Assembly: GCA_038380795.1 (NCBI GenBank)
Contig: CM076267.1
Span: 11,825,501 to 11,889,500, forward strand
Length of the DNA: 64,000 nt
Reading direction: 5' to 3'
Origin: Pyrocephalus nanus
Lineage: Eukaryota > Chordata > Aves > Passeriformes > Tyrannidae
Shown here: positions 1 through 12,200 of the stretch, piece after piece
Layout of the letters: the number at the start of each line of letters is the position of its first letter
How positions within the stretch are numbered: the first letter of the stretch is position 1
Translations under genes and position numbers: made by a program
The notes under the pieces: model-generated
The model's input: the letters and a program-made list of their open reading frames with translations, nothing else
Told to the model about the DNA's origin: nothing
Databases searched by the model: none

Positions 1-3000
1 TCTTTAGGGCTAAGTTAAATTGTATTACCTTGCACTTGCTGTAGCCTAAGAGCAGCACAGGGGCTGTTACTTTGGCTCAGCTGGTGTCTTATAACTTGTT
101 AAGCAGCAATAATTTGATCATGTGTCTGAGTCCTGAGGTAAATTCATCCTTCATTTTTACTTGACAGACTTTGCCCTTGAACCAGAGGAGATCTTTTGCT
201 TGCTTGTAAATCTTTATTCATAGCTTCCACCACCTCTTACCACGTTCTGAACTTTGATTTAAACCAAGGGATTAAGGTCAAAATGAGCCTGCCCTTAGTC
301 CCTTTGTTTAGTTCTTCTTGGGGGTAAGATGGCCTTGGATTTAGAGTCAAGTGGTATAGGAGATACAGGAGAGAAACTGGTAGAGTTCATGTCAGATGAA
401 TCAAAATTTTACTGGTCCGTCACACCACATTTTTTCAGTTTGGATTTCCTAATTGGTCCTGACATATGTATTTGATGCAGTAAATAGCTTTATCTGGGGA
501 AACCGATTTCTTTCATCATTCTTTCATGGATGTAGCAGTTGTGGAAATCTTCTACTGTGCACACAGTATATGGGAAGAAAATAGGATGGTTACTAAAGAA
601 GTCAGATGACCAGCTGTGGTATCAGAGTCAATTATTGAGTCCAATTTCCAGTCATGGCAGGACGTTTTGTATAGCTGGGCAGCTTAAGTTTTACCCCAGT
701 GCAGGGGCCTGAGGATGGTTGAAAAAGGATGCTGAGTCATGGGGAGAAAGTGAACAGCACCACTGATGGAGGCCAAATAAAAATGGGTTGTCAGGACTAT
801 GTTAGACTGTTTAGGACACAACTGCTTGCATTTCTGTAACTGCTCTTTTTCTTTTAAAAGGAGGAGGATATTTGTGCTTATTTTTTTGTGATATATAAAG
901 TCTGAAAAACAGTAATTATTTTAAACTATGCTATGACTGCATTATTTATATTGAAAGCTCTTTGGGAAGGGTGGTTTCTTCTTTGTAGCACATTAGAGTT
1001 CCCTTGCTTGCTCAGGGTTTCACATTGCCTCTGAAATACGAATATCAGATTTAGTAGTCTGAGGTAATTAATGACAAAAGGAATGAAAGTTTCAGCGATG
1101 TCTTGACTCCACCTTAGTATTTCCTTTTCTCCCTCTGAATATGACTTGCTTTATTTGCTGTACCTAATGATGATGATTGTTTATGGGGGAGAAAAGTGGA
1201 TGCAGGTGCTTAGGTCTGTCTTTTGTTTTTTAAAGGCGTGGGGAGTGGGGGAAACAAGCTTCAGGAAAACAGAAGCCACGCTGACTGTTAATATTTTATA
1301 AGCTGTGTTACTGTGACACATTTTTGGCTTTGGAGCTTTTTTCCCATGATTTTTTCCCTTGAGGCAATGGTTTGCTTAAACTGGGGCTTTGAAGGGTGTG
1401 TGAAGAAAGCCCAAAAAACTGATATGTTTCAGGAATTGGAGCTTTCCACTTGTAGATCAGGCAGTCACACTGCACTTATATTTGAAGCCATATCAGTTTG
1501 ATTCTTTAGGTTCTGTTAACCACATGGAAACCATATACTGTCCTCAAGTAACTGTTGAACAGGCCACTTACTTGATGTACTAAAACTTCTCTGTGCTCAT
1601 TTGAAACTGCATAGAAGAAGAAAATCTGAGATATTAGCATCTAAAAAAAAATGTTAGATCAAGTTCTGTGTGCTCTTGCATTCACCTCCACCCCCAATGT
1701 ATAGAGCTAGAAGCACAATTTAGCCTAGTGTGATGATAGTTAAATAAAGGGAATCCTATACTCTGATACATCTTCTGGCACGTGCTCTGATTCTGACTTT
1801 TCTGCATGACCTCGAGTCAGCCTCCTTATGTGAATTTTGCCTTTGTTTCCACTGTATCAAAAAACTGGAACCAATACTATCTAGATCATACACAAGTCTG
1901 TGCAGAGTAGTGTTATAAATTACTGTTATTGAACATTCATTCTAAAAGTTACTGAGCAAACATTTTTTCACTAAAAGTAAAACATTTCTTCCTGCTCTGA
2001 GTTTGGATGCTTTTAGAGTCCAAAATGTTTTCATAATCTGTTATCTACTAGTTTCTGCTTTTGCTTCTTAAAAAAAGGAACATTTTCAAAGCTACCACGG
2101 AAGTCAGTGATCGTAATAAATACAGTAAGTTTTTTTTCTACAATGATCCTGAGAAAACCGAAATGCTAGCTATTCATTAGTAAATGAATTTTACTAATTA
2201 AGGGAATGTTTACTCTCTTTTGAGACACTGGGGATAAAAGCCAAGTGGGCTTGATTGTTGGCAAACCATTGCTTCCCTGTGCCAGTAACTACCAAAATGA
2301 GTGTGATGTGGGTGGGGAGTAGAGGCTTCTCACCAGCTCTGGCAGGTTGCTGCTCTAAGCTCTGGATGGAGTTGAATGTGCTTATGTAGACATTACGAAC
2401 ACTGGCGCAGGCTGCAAACAAACACAGGCACTGGTGTCGTGGTGCTGAAGCACAGTTTGCAAAATCCTGTGTCTGTGCAGCTTATCAAAGACTCTGCTTG
2501 CTCTCATGGAGTTAAATTTAAGTGGTAGGGAGGCAAGAGTCATCTTAAGTCCTACTTTTATTAGTTGGGTGTAGGCAGAAACTTGTGCTGTGTAGTGCAT
2601 CAGGGCAGTGCTGATGTCAGTCAGTCCTACTAAATACTGCAGAACAAGCATCAGCACCAAGTCAGGTTTCCCATCCCTTTCCCTTGCTGACAGCTGCAGT
2701 GGATGCTCTGGAGAACATACAGCCAACTCTAACCTAGTAGCCATTGTCCCAGGAGCTCAGAAGCATCTCAGACCACTGTTTGGTAACCACTTCTGGCTAC
2801 AAAGCGTAGCCTTGATCGTAAAATTCAACTTTGAGTTTTTCTTAAATAAACAGAACTTGTATGTACACTTCAGTTGTGTATGTTCCTTCACAGTCTGTAG
2901 TAACATGCATCTTTGTAAAGATGAAGCATTAATTTATAGTAAAGATTCCTGGTCATCACACTGGTAATGCCTGTTGTAGTGGTTGATAATCTGTCTCAAG

Positions 3001-6000
3001 AGGCATGTAGGCTGTCGAGTTGTTGCTCACTGCTCCCCAGTTTTTCTTCTGTGGTTTTTCTTTTGTCTCAACCATCTGCAGTTTGAGACATTCTTATCCC
3101 ATGGCTATTGCAGACTGAGCATTTTACAGTATTTTAAATGGTCATCTAATTAAATTATATTAATTATGCATCAGGCCAGGCGTTCTGGGTAGGAGTCATT
3201 GATGTGTGATGGGCATAGCACCATACAGTTTTTGCCGATGAACCTGTGTTCTTGCATTAGCCTTTAACCAGACAGATGAATGAAGCCCTGGCTCCTGGTT
3301 TCTGTGGCTGTACAGGAGGTGTAGGCTGACAGCCTTGTTTTTTCCTTCTTTGTTCAGGAATAATTGGACATGTTCTGTTTCTTGGCTCAGAGGTGTCTGC
3401 TTGTAAAGTTTAGGATGTGCCACCGTCTCATAAGAGGGTCATTCATGGCAGATATGAGGTGCTGGGCAACATGTTGTCCCTGTTACTGATTGTAAATAGA
3501 TATACATGAAGGCTCTGGGACAGGGCTGCTGCTGCAGCTTCCCCAGGTCCCTCCAGCACATCTTACTGGCGTAACTGCACCGACCCAGCTCTCCTCTGAG
3601 ACCTGTCCAGAAAGGAAACAAGGCTGCAGCATGGCATTTTTATCTCCTTGTAGATATTTCTGGAAAGCTTTCTGCTGCAGGACTTGTGTGCAGTAGCAGG
3701 CTTGGCAGGTTGTTCTGTGGTGGCTGCAAGTGGGATCTGCAGCATTTCTGCCCTCTCCCCAAAACATGCTCTGGGGGTAACTGGAGGCAGCAAGATATTT
3801 TTGCCCTTTTTTGTAACAGTGCTTTGTCCTAAAAATGTCAGGATGCTCTTCCTAGTACACCTCTGCCTGCTAATTGTCAATGCTTTACACCTCGGTCTGC
3901 TGCATTTGTAGAGAAACTGCAGTTTCCCTTTCTTGACCCTGAAGGGTGTTGGGGCAGTCAGGATCGAGGTGAGCTACGCTGGCCATAATTCCCGAAGAGG
4001 CAGAGGGATCTGTGCAGGGAATGCCAGTTGGGGAGTGCAGGCTGGAGAAGTGGCTCATCCTATGATGTCATGGCAGCAGATGGTGCAAATAGCTGGAAAT
4101 TTGGACCTGGTGTGTGGGGCTGAAGTCCCCTGCCCTGTCTGCACACGGTTCTCCTGCCCTTCACTGGTGAAAAACATCTGCTATTTAAAGGCTTCAAACT
4201 GTAGGTGTACCTCATAGTTATCTTCATCTGTATAGGGTGTAGGCGGTCTAGTAAGGCAAAATTTCACCTATTTCCTCAGGTATCTGCTTGTTCATGCAGG
4301 TTTTGGCTGATAAACCCCAAGCTGTCGCCAGCAGGTGTCTCCCTGGGAGCTCGGTTTAGTCTTTGGTTGCTGCTTTCCTGTATCAGTTCGGGGCACCAAG
4401 CCTGTGAAATACAGAGAACTCAATTGCAGGTGTGGCTGAGCTTCACACAGCCTGTCAAGAACAACTAAACTAAAGTATTTTTTCTAATACGTTGTGATGT
4501 GTTTTTCTACTTTATTGAAACCTTTTGCAAATGTCCTTTTTTTGAATGTGCATAATCCAGATTTGAAGAAAAATTTGGGAAAGTAAGAAAACATTTGTGA
4601 CGCTGCTTGCCTCTGTAGTAGGGGGGAGAGAAAGTGATCTATAAAAAACCCCCATATGTTCAGGAATGGAGCTTAATCCAGACTCTGGCAATGCCCTGAA
4701 GTCTTCATGCCCTTGAGAATGTCCCTCAGCTCTGTTTCAGTTTACTCACATGTTAAAATAACAACAAATCCTTCTTGCTCCTGCTGAATGGCTGTGCCTT
4801 TTAATCACATTTATGTAATTTTTTAGAGTGAGTACTGTGCAAATCTGACCACAGACCTGGCATGGGGTGACGGGTGTAATGTGGATGATCAGGAACTGGG
4901 TGATGCTGCCTGAATCCTAACACTTGCTCACTGCAAACGCAGAGTCCAGGCTGTTTCCATAAGGTTTCCAGCAAACGCAGAGATGGAGGTTGGAGTGAGG
5001 AGGGGAAGGGTTCATTGATTGCCTTTTAGCCTGACACATCCCTGCCACGTGTGCACATGGAGATGGTGCCTGAGGGAGCTCCTGTGCTTCTGCAGAATGG
5101 AATTTTTCTGTCTTGTGTACAAAGGCAGAAGAATTTGCTTTCTTTTATATAATTATTTTCCTAAATAATTAAACTTCGGTAAGGTTGAGGCAAAATCTAA
5201 ACGCTGGCACTGTGCAGCACACAGGATTCATCTTAAAATGGGAAACAGTGTGCTTTATCTGCAGTTTGGGTGTGTTGGAATGCTTTTCTGCACCTATACC
5301 AGTCCTGCAACTAGGCAGTAGTAGTAGAAGTTCTGGAAAAAGTATGTTCTGACTCTAAAAGATCCAACCTGCATAAACAGCCTTTCTCATTGATTGGTAT
5401 CTCTAGGGCTCAGGAGCTCACTTTGTGTTTTTTATCTGTGAAGATTATGCTAATGAGAGCGCTGTGAGGAGGGACTGATAATGTCTGTGCTCGGGGCAGT
5501 GCAATTTAAAGGGTATTTTCAAAGGTCCAGAACAAAACAGGGACAGCACCCCCAAGCTCAGTCAGTGGGGAAAGCCGCGGCAGCGAAACACAGCGATGGC
5601 ACCCTGTTGTGGAGCGTGTTACAGGCTCGGAAAGAGCTGGGGTGTTTGTGGGAGGCTGCGTTTGGAGATAGTCCTGTCTCCCTTCGGGTGCACGGGTGCC
5701 TGGGTGCCCAGCTAGACCCAGTGATGAACCTCTGGGTGAGCAGAGGGGCAAGTGCAGGGCAGGGACAAGCTGGTTTTGCTCTTGGAATTGAAACTTTATG
5801 TAAATGTGTGTGCTTTTGGGGTGGGTGTGGTTTTCCAAGGTATGCATTTCCTGATGCTCTTGAGGTCTAGGGGAAGGCTTAGTGCCTGGCTGGAAAAAGC
5901 ACTGTGGGAATATTGTGTTTCCAAGGATGACTTTGAGGAAAGCAGATCCTTATATCTTCTCTTTTTTATTTTGCCTTATATACGTGTCTGCATTTGTTTC

Positions 6001-9000
6001 TCAATTATTTCATTTTTTTGAATCAGTATGGGGTAAAGGCTGTGTCTATGCAGCCCCTAGCACATGGGTGTTTGATTCTTGTTTAGGTGTCTGTATGAAC
6101 TGTACTAAAGTAATTTGTGAAACTAATAAATCCTGGCTTTTTTTATGGATTTATCTCAGCTTCTGATGCCGTAGTGAATTCTTTTGGCTGTTTGAATTGG
6201 TGCTCCTTCACTCAGCATCATAGCGATTTTGTTGCCTCCTGTTGATACCTAATTTTACAAAGTTTGTAGGAATGCCAGCTTTGTATAATTTGTACATCCT
6301 CTAAGTATACTTAAAGGTAATGGAAATTTTCATATGGCTGAAAACTGTCACTAACACTTAAAAATTCCCATTTCTAGGTGTTTTAGTTTCATGAACAGAA
6401 GTTTCTAAAAACTTTGCTGTATCCCTCAGAAAAGTAATTTAAATCAGGCATGAGTTTCATGATTTCAGATCAGTCTTCTACAGGACGATTTTGTTTGACT
6501 TACCAGGCCAGTCCTTGAGAGCAGATTTTGAGTGTTGCCAGAGCTATTACATGTTCTCTCAGATAGAAGCTGGAGTTTTCTTTCCATGCATGGACTACGT
6601 CTGCCTAATCTGGTGTTGGATCTGGTCAGGTCTGAGTGTGCAACAGTTTCCTCATATCAGTGTGATAAAGGGAACTTTAAAATGTAATTTATTTGTTATT
6701 TCTAGTGCCTGAATGTTTTTCTGCTTGCAGAGGTTTGGCAGACATCAATACTCTGAAATTGCTGTAGTGTTGTGCAGGATGTGTATCAGAAAACTGCCTG
6801 TATAAGTATGAGGTATTTGGAGCAGAAGACAATTCCAAATTTTGCTTCTGTCAGGATTCTTCTTTTCCTTTGTGATAGCAGTTGAAAACTTGTTAAGTTC
6901 ATTAGCTCATGATTAGACAGAATGAGGCAGCAGCCAAGGTGATGAGTGTCCCCATTCCTGGTTAAGGAAGGAAAACTGAAGCATTTGGGCTTAAAGAAAA
7001 GCACATGGGTGCTAGAAGGATTATTAAGACAAAAAGCATTTTTTTGCTAACGCAGCATGACAGTCTTGTCTTGGGGTCTCTAAGCACCACCTCACATGTG
7101 GCTAATGTATTGCTTATTGTATTTATTAAGGTCACAAATGTCTAGATTTACATTGCAGAAACCTCATTCAGAAGACAAACTCCCACCACAGTGATACATA
7201 TTCCAGTTTAAATAGGGTGATATATGTGAAATAAGAGAAAGAAGCCAAGGCACTGGTGATATGCATGTTCTTGTAGACAGGGTCATTGCTGTGGCTGGTC
7301 AGTCCTGGTGAGCCCTTGAAGGGGTTCACAATGAGGTTGGGTTTTTAGGAATCCACTTCAAAGCCAGATGTGAAGAACAGTGAGGTGGTTCAGCAAACAG
7401 TGACAGAAGGCAGCAGCAGGGGTGGACTGGGACTGGAGCTGGTGGCTGGGGAGACCCAGACAGGAGGGGAGAGAGTGTATCGGTGGCACTGGGTGGGCTG
7501 ACCAGGGTCACGGAGCGGTCGGCGTTTTAGAGGCTCGAAACACTGCCTGGTGTGGAGAGGGGGAAAGGAGGGGCTGTGTCTGGGGCTAGGAGAGAGCAGC
7601 TGGGAAATTGGGAAATGGCCAAGTGGGAAACCCTACTGACATGCTGTGCCCATGCTTCTGCTTGTAGCTGCCACTCTGTTGTTTTTAAACATTTAATCCT
7701 GCTGATGAGCCTACACATGTTCCTTTATCTTTAGCAGGTTCATAAACTCATTTTCCAGGAGAAACCTCTGCAATACCTATGCTGGAGTTGGACATGTTTG
7801 CAGCTAAGCTGTGCAGGGGTTTTGTGTGTGCAGGTGGGAAGTGGCATGTAACCTTGGCTGAGGTTGTCTCCCTTGGAGGCTGGTGGGACACCCACAGAGA
7901 GGGGTGAACTGTGCCTTGTGTCCTACAGGAGACAGAGCTGCAGTGCCAGACGCTGCCCTGGAGGCAGGGCATGAGCTGAGATGTCCGAGGGGTGTCTTGT
8001 CTCAAAAATGTGGACCAATGCATGTGGGGTTATGCCTGGAAGAAAGCAGTAAAGAGGAAAATACTCTGTTTTCTTTGGCCTTGGTAGGTTTGCCAGGGTG
8101 TGTTCTTGGCTTTTAGAAGGTTCTCAGATCTTCAGGAGGGTGGGCTTGGCCCACCTAGTAGGGATTGAGCGTGGGATTTGGATGTGGTGAAATGTGGGTC
8201 AGCTTTAGCAGTTGCATGTCTGCTCCTGGTGCAGGATGCCATGGGGGCAGTGGTAAGGCAGGTTTCCCTGGTGCCATCCACCTTCATCTGCACCTGAAAG
8301 GGAGATTCTTCTAAGAGAGATGCAGGTGAGAATTGCAAGCTGTATCCATCTTACCTGTTTCAGCTGCACTGATGCTTGGAGATGGGGCATATGATGAATG
8401 AGCACAGTGGGCCCAGGACAAGTTTAGTCCCTTAGAGAGTCAAATCTGAAGACCATAGTGGGGCATCTTCATTAGAAACAGACACTTTTCCCAGTCTGCT
8501 ATCATTACAGAGTGGTTGTCTTGCTTTTAAAGCTTACGGGCAAATAACTAAAAGATTTGAATCTGACATCCTAAAGTTTTTAAAAGCTGGAAAACATCTC
8601 ATTTCATTGGAAAGAAAATTTGAGATTCAGTTACTTCCCTTTAAAAGGTCCAAGGCTGGTGGTTCAGGCAGGGAAAATGCTGGCCCTTGTTTACCATGGT
8701 TCCTGAACAGCTAGGGCAGCCTCCTCTCACTATTTTACACCTTGCCCAGACCTGAAGGGGTTACATTTTAAAATGAATAATGACTAAATTTATTCGTCAT
8801 GGACAAATGATGACAGCTGTTGAGATGCTCCTGTTAGCACTTCCCAGGGGATAAAGTCAGGCTGGATCCTAGTGCAAGCCAGCCGAGCCAGGCAGACTCA
8901 GCTCATCTTCATCCTGGATTGTTTGTCCCAGGTTCCCCTCGCTAGAAGGAAATTTCCTTCCTAGAAGCGAACTGAAGTTTCCTGTGCTCAAATGGGTGTT

Positions 9001-9181
9001 GAGAATCCTGCAGGGCTGCAGTTGTAGAGAGAGGACAGAGGCCATGGCTGTTTAAATCCACGTGGGAAGACAGCATGCTTAATGAATACGAGGGGCAATG
9101 ATTGATTATGTTCTGGACTGAACGCCACGGCGCGCTGTGAAGCACTCTTACGTCTGGGCACGCTATGGAAAATATGAAGGA
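1..9181. other. No exon found; long-isoform intron or upstream flank
   Basis: I searched for the TOG1-end exon that precedes the 12658 exon in long CLASP1 (ending around SANDK) and did not find it. The longest open frames here (about 120-130 codons, for example 2382-2744 minus and 5481-5870 plus) overlap each other on opposite strands and look random in composition. There are no clear repeats, tRNAs or CpG island. A mildly GC-richer patch lies at about 5560-5780. I infer an intron of the long form. Confidence 0.7.
9060..9181 (+). promoter_or_regulatory. Candidate internal promoter / 5' UTR of the short isoform
   Basis: The bases just before the alternative ATG carry a cluster of CpGs (around 9122-9166, including a CGCG) inside otherwise CpG-poor intron. 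There is no TATA box at a usual position. The frame is open upstream to 9137, but no ATG occurs in frame before 9182. The transcription start cannot be read from sequence. This is inference from the exon it precedes. Confidence 0.35.
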
Positions 9182-9218
9182 ATGTTGAGGAAGCTTATTT
9201 GCAGAAGGATATGTACTT
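9182..9218 (+). CDS. CLASP1: CLASP1 alternative first coding exon (short isoform)
   Basis: ATG at 9182 opens [12 protein letters not shown], then one base before a strong donor (GTAAGC at 9219). That T joins AT at 12658 to make Tyr, giving ICTYKIFDDED. Recalled short CLASP2 isoforms start MRRLICKRICDYKSFDDEE, so the match covers residue pattern, length, phase and splice position. This form lacks TOG1 and keeps TOG2 onward. Cys7 and Cys11 sit among basic and hydrophobic residues; the CLASP2 counterpart has been described as a palmitoylation motif, so membrane attachment is an inference. The 5' end of the exon is unknown. Confidence 0.8.
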
Positions 9219-12200
9219 GTAAGCATTTTTTTTTCTTAAATAATGTAAAGGAATTGAGAAATGTAAAGCAGATTGTCTTCTCTGTTTCTCTGAGGCAGTG
9301 GTGGCAAGCAGACAAAGGCCTCTTTTATAAGGGCTTGTCTCTGACAGAGAGTACTATAAGGTCCTTTTAAATGAGCACTGGGAGTGTCTTGGGATGGGAG
9401 AGCATCAGTGGTTATTTAATGTTAGAATTAGGCACTGATTCTGCTTCAGTGCACCTCAGCTGGTGCCGTGAGAGTTACACCCATGCTGAATTTACCATTT
9501 GCAGATACGCTGAAAAATATGATCCTAGCTCAAGTGATTATTATGAGCAGGAATCAATGGGTGGTGGGCAAAAAAAAAAAAAAAAAAAAAGGCTTTTTAA
9601 GAATAGTGTACAGTAGCTTGTTTTTCTGTTCTTCTCTATACTCCTATGTTCAGGTTTCTTTCTGTTCTTTGTTTCTCTTTCTGTCCTGCACACGTGCTGC
9701 TGGCAGACTTGCTGTGCAGTTCTGAATGTGGCGCTGTCATTCTGCACTGCTCGGATGAGAAAATGCTGTTGGGTTACTGAAGGGATATTCTGGTTTGATA
9801 AATATGTAATGCTTAGTTTGTAGAGTTAATGAACAGGAGGGTGTGAGTGTAATCCAGACATCCCCAGAACTGTGGGCGGGCTGGGTGGATTTTTGGAGTG
9901 TTGTATTTTTGCTAATGCTCAGAAAAGCCCATTTTAGGTGAAAATGATAGTTTATTTAATTGTTAAAGTGCTAGGGGACTGTGATGCTTTTAATATCTGG
10001 ATGTTTTTATTTTGTATTTACTATGTGAAATAGTAAACCACACCCTCTTCTCCTTTCAGAGGGGTGAGGCTTTAAAAATGCAGATAGAAGAGGAAGTGAG
10101 TTAACTCATAAGGCTTTATCTAGATAGCCTGAAATGCAGCTATGGAGAATTTTATTACTCCATGAAAGTGATTATGAACTTGTAAAGTATCTTTTGTTCT
10201 GAATATGATTGACTTTCTCTTGGCTAGTAATACACATGTGGCAAATAATAATTTGCCTAGTATCTATATAGGAGCTTTTGAAATAAGTGCAACTGGGACA
10301 AGTTTTGCTTAGAAGTTTTTGAATTGAACGTTTGTGTGAGTCTCTCTGAATCACTTAAACCCCTTCCTGCAGGCTTCAGAGATTACGTGTTTTAAAGTGT
10401 ATTTTGATCTCCTCTGACCTTGGTGCAACTCTCACCAAATAACATTTTTGAAATATTCCTGTTTGAACTAAACTGTGTCTTTAGAGAAATTAAATTCAAC
10501 TCTGCTTTTTAAGAACTGCCTGTGGTAGAATTCACTGGGTGAAACACCTCCTAACCTCGCAGAGGGTTAGTCCTCATTGCAAAAAATTGAGGAGGGGGGG
10601 AAAGGGAAGAGAGGGGAAAAAAGGCAGTTGAGAATTTAATTTGTTTTTAACCATCAGGCAGTAGCCTTGTATATTTTTCTATTAGATGAGAAACAATATT
10701 AATAAATCACATTGGAAAACTGTGTTAATAAATCTTGAGTTGTTGTGTTAACATGGAATATAATCAAACAACTTATTAAGAGTCTGGCTAGGCTAAACAA
10801 ACTCCTGCAGTGAATTTTCATTTAATTGAATTAAAAACATATTTTCTAATCCTTTAATCATTCTCATGATTGTTCCCTGAGCTCTTTTCAAATTATTTTT
10901 GAATTACATATGTCAGCACATGACTGGTGTCAATAGGGAGGTAGCACGGTCTCCATGGCTGCCTTCAGGCACTGTGTAAAGAGAGAGCCTACATCCTAAT
11001 TATGGCTTATATTCTTCTCCTTGGCTGTGTGACCTGAAATTTCTTTAACTTCATGTGTTCATTTCATTTGTTCATTTTTGCCTTGTTCACTTTTGTCTGA
11101 ACAATAGTACAAGTACCTGTTATTATGTTACCCCTGGGCTTTAGATATTGCTTTTTTTTTTTTTTTAAGCCCTTTCCCATATTTCAAGACATCTTGAATA
11201 TCAGAATTAAGGGGAGAGATGTCCTTGGCCACCTCTTTAAACTTTTTGAATGGTTCTTTATACCTGCCATTTCTTTGTTGTGCTGTGGTTGGTTTATGGC
11301 ATCATGTGCCCAGGACATACTGAAAATAGGGTGGTTAGGTTTTTAGATGCTCTGTGATGGTGCTCCTGTGTCCAGATGCGAATAAACAAATGCCAGTTAG
11401 GGCAGGGAAGACTGAAGGTGATTGGGCTGAGAACAATACAGGCTTTTCTTTCTTTTTTTTTTTTACCTCCCCTTTAATATGCCTACACTGTTATCAAGTT
11501 AATTTTTTACTTTCAGAAAGCTCAACCTGTATTGAATTTCTCTCATTAGTGTCTAACTAGGAGCCTGTATGTGTTACTAGATGTTCCCAGGTGCTTTCCT
11601 GAGCAGGGATGGATTAAAGCACCTGCTTGACATTTTGCCAAGTGAAAATTGTAAGGGAAATGTTCCTAAACCTGTGAGAGTGGGTGTGTACCTTGGGTTG
11701 TTGGAAAGGCATAGACATGAAGCAGGTCTCAAATCTTGAATGAAGCGTTAGTGTGGAGAAGCTAAGTGATGGGGACCGAGCTGGCTTTCTGGCCTCAATA
11801 ATTATGTGTTCCATCTACATCAGCTGACCAAATGCTTTGTCACCTTTCAACCTAAGCCTGGCTTTTCAAGTGAATTAGATAATCTGTGTAAAACTGCAAT
11901 ATAAGCACTCCTTTGGAATTGAAGTGACCTTCAGTGAGAATCAAAGTAACTGTAGTTCATTTTAAGTTCATTTATGTTCGTGTTTGGTGGTAGAGGCTGA
12001 AGCTGTATGTACACAGAAAGTTCTTTAAGTTTTAATGCACCTTATATTTATGTTTTTATGAATTTGAGTTAACTTTTTCTGTTTCCTTGTAAAGAATATC
12101 TGGTAATAATTTAGGGTTAAAGGGGATTTATAACTCTGGATGGGTCTGTGATTAATGGTCTGGGTCTATTAACAGTATGGATATTGCCATGTGAACTTTC

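Noticed and set aside
2382..2744. 120-codon open frame on the minus strand (and the overlapping plus frame 2608-2967)
   Set aside because: The two strands are open over the same bases, with no splice signals, no recognisable domain and random-looking composition.
5481..5870. 129-codon plus frame, open also on the minus strand
   Set aside because: This is the longest frame in the window, but it lies in a slightly GC-richer patch where stops are rarer. No family resemblance was seen and the opposite strand is open too.
9570..9590. 21-base A run as a retroposon tail
   Set aside because: No element body or target-site duplication was recognised beside it; treated as a simple run.
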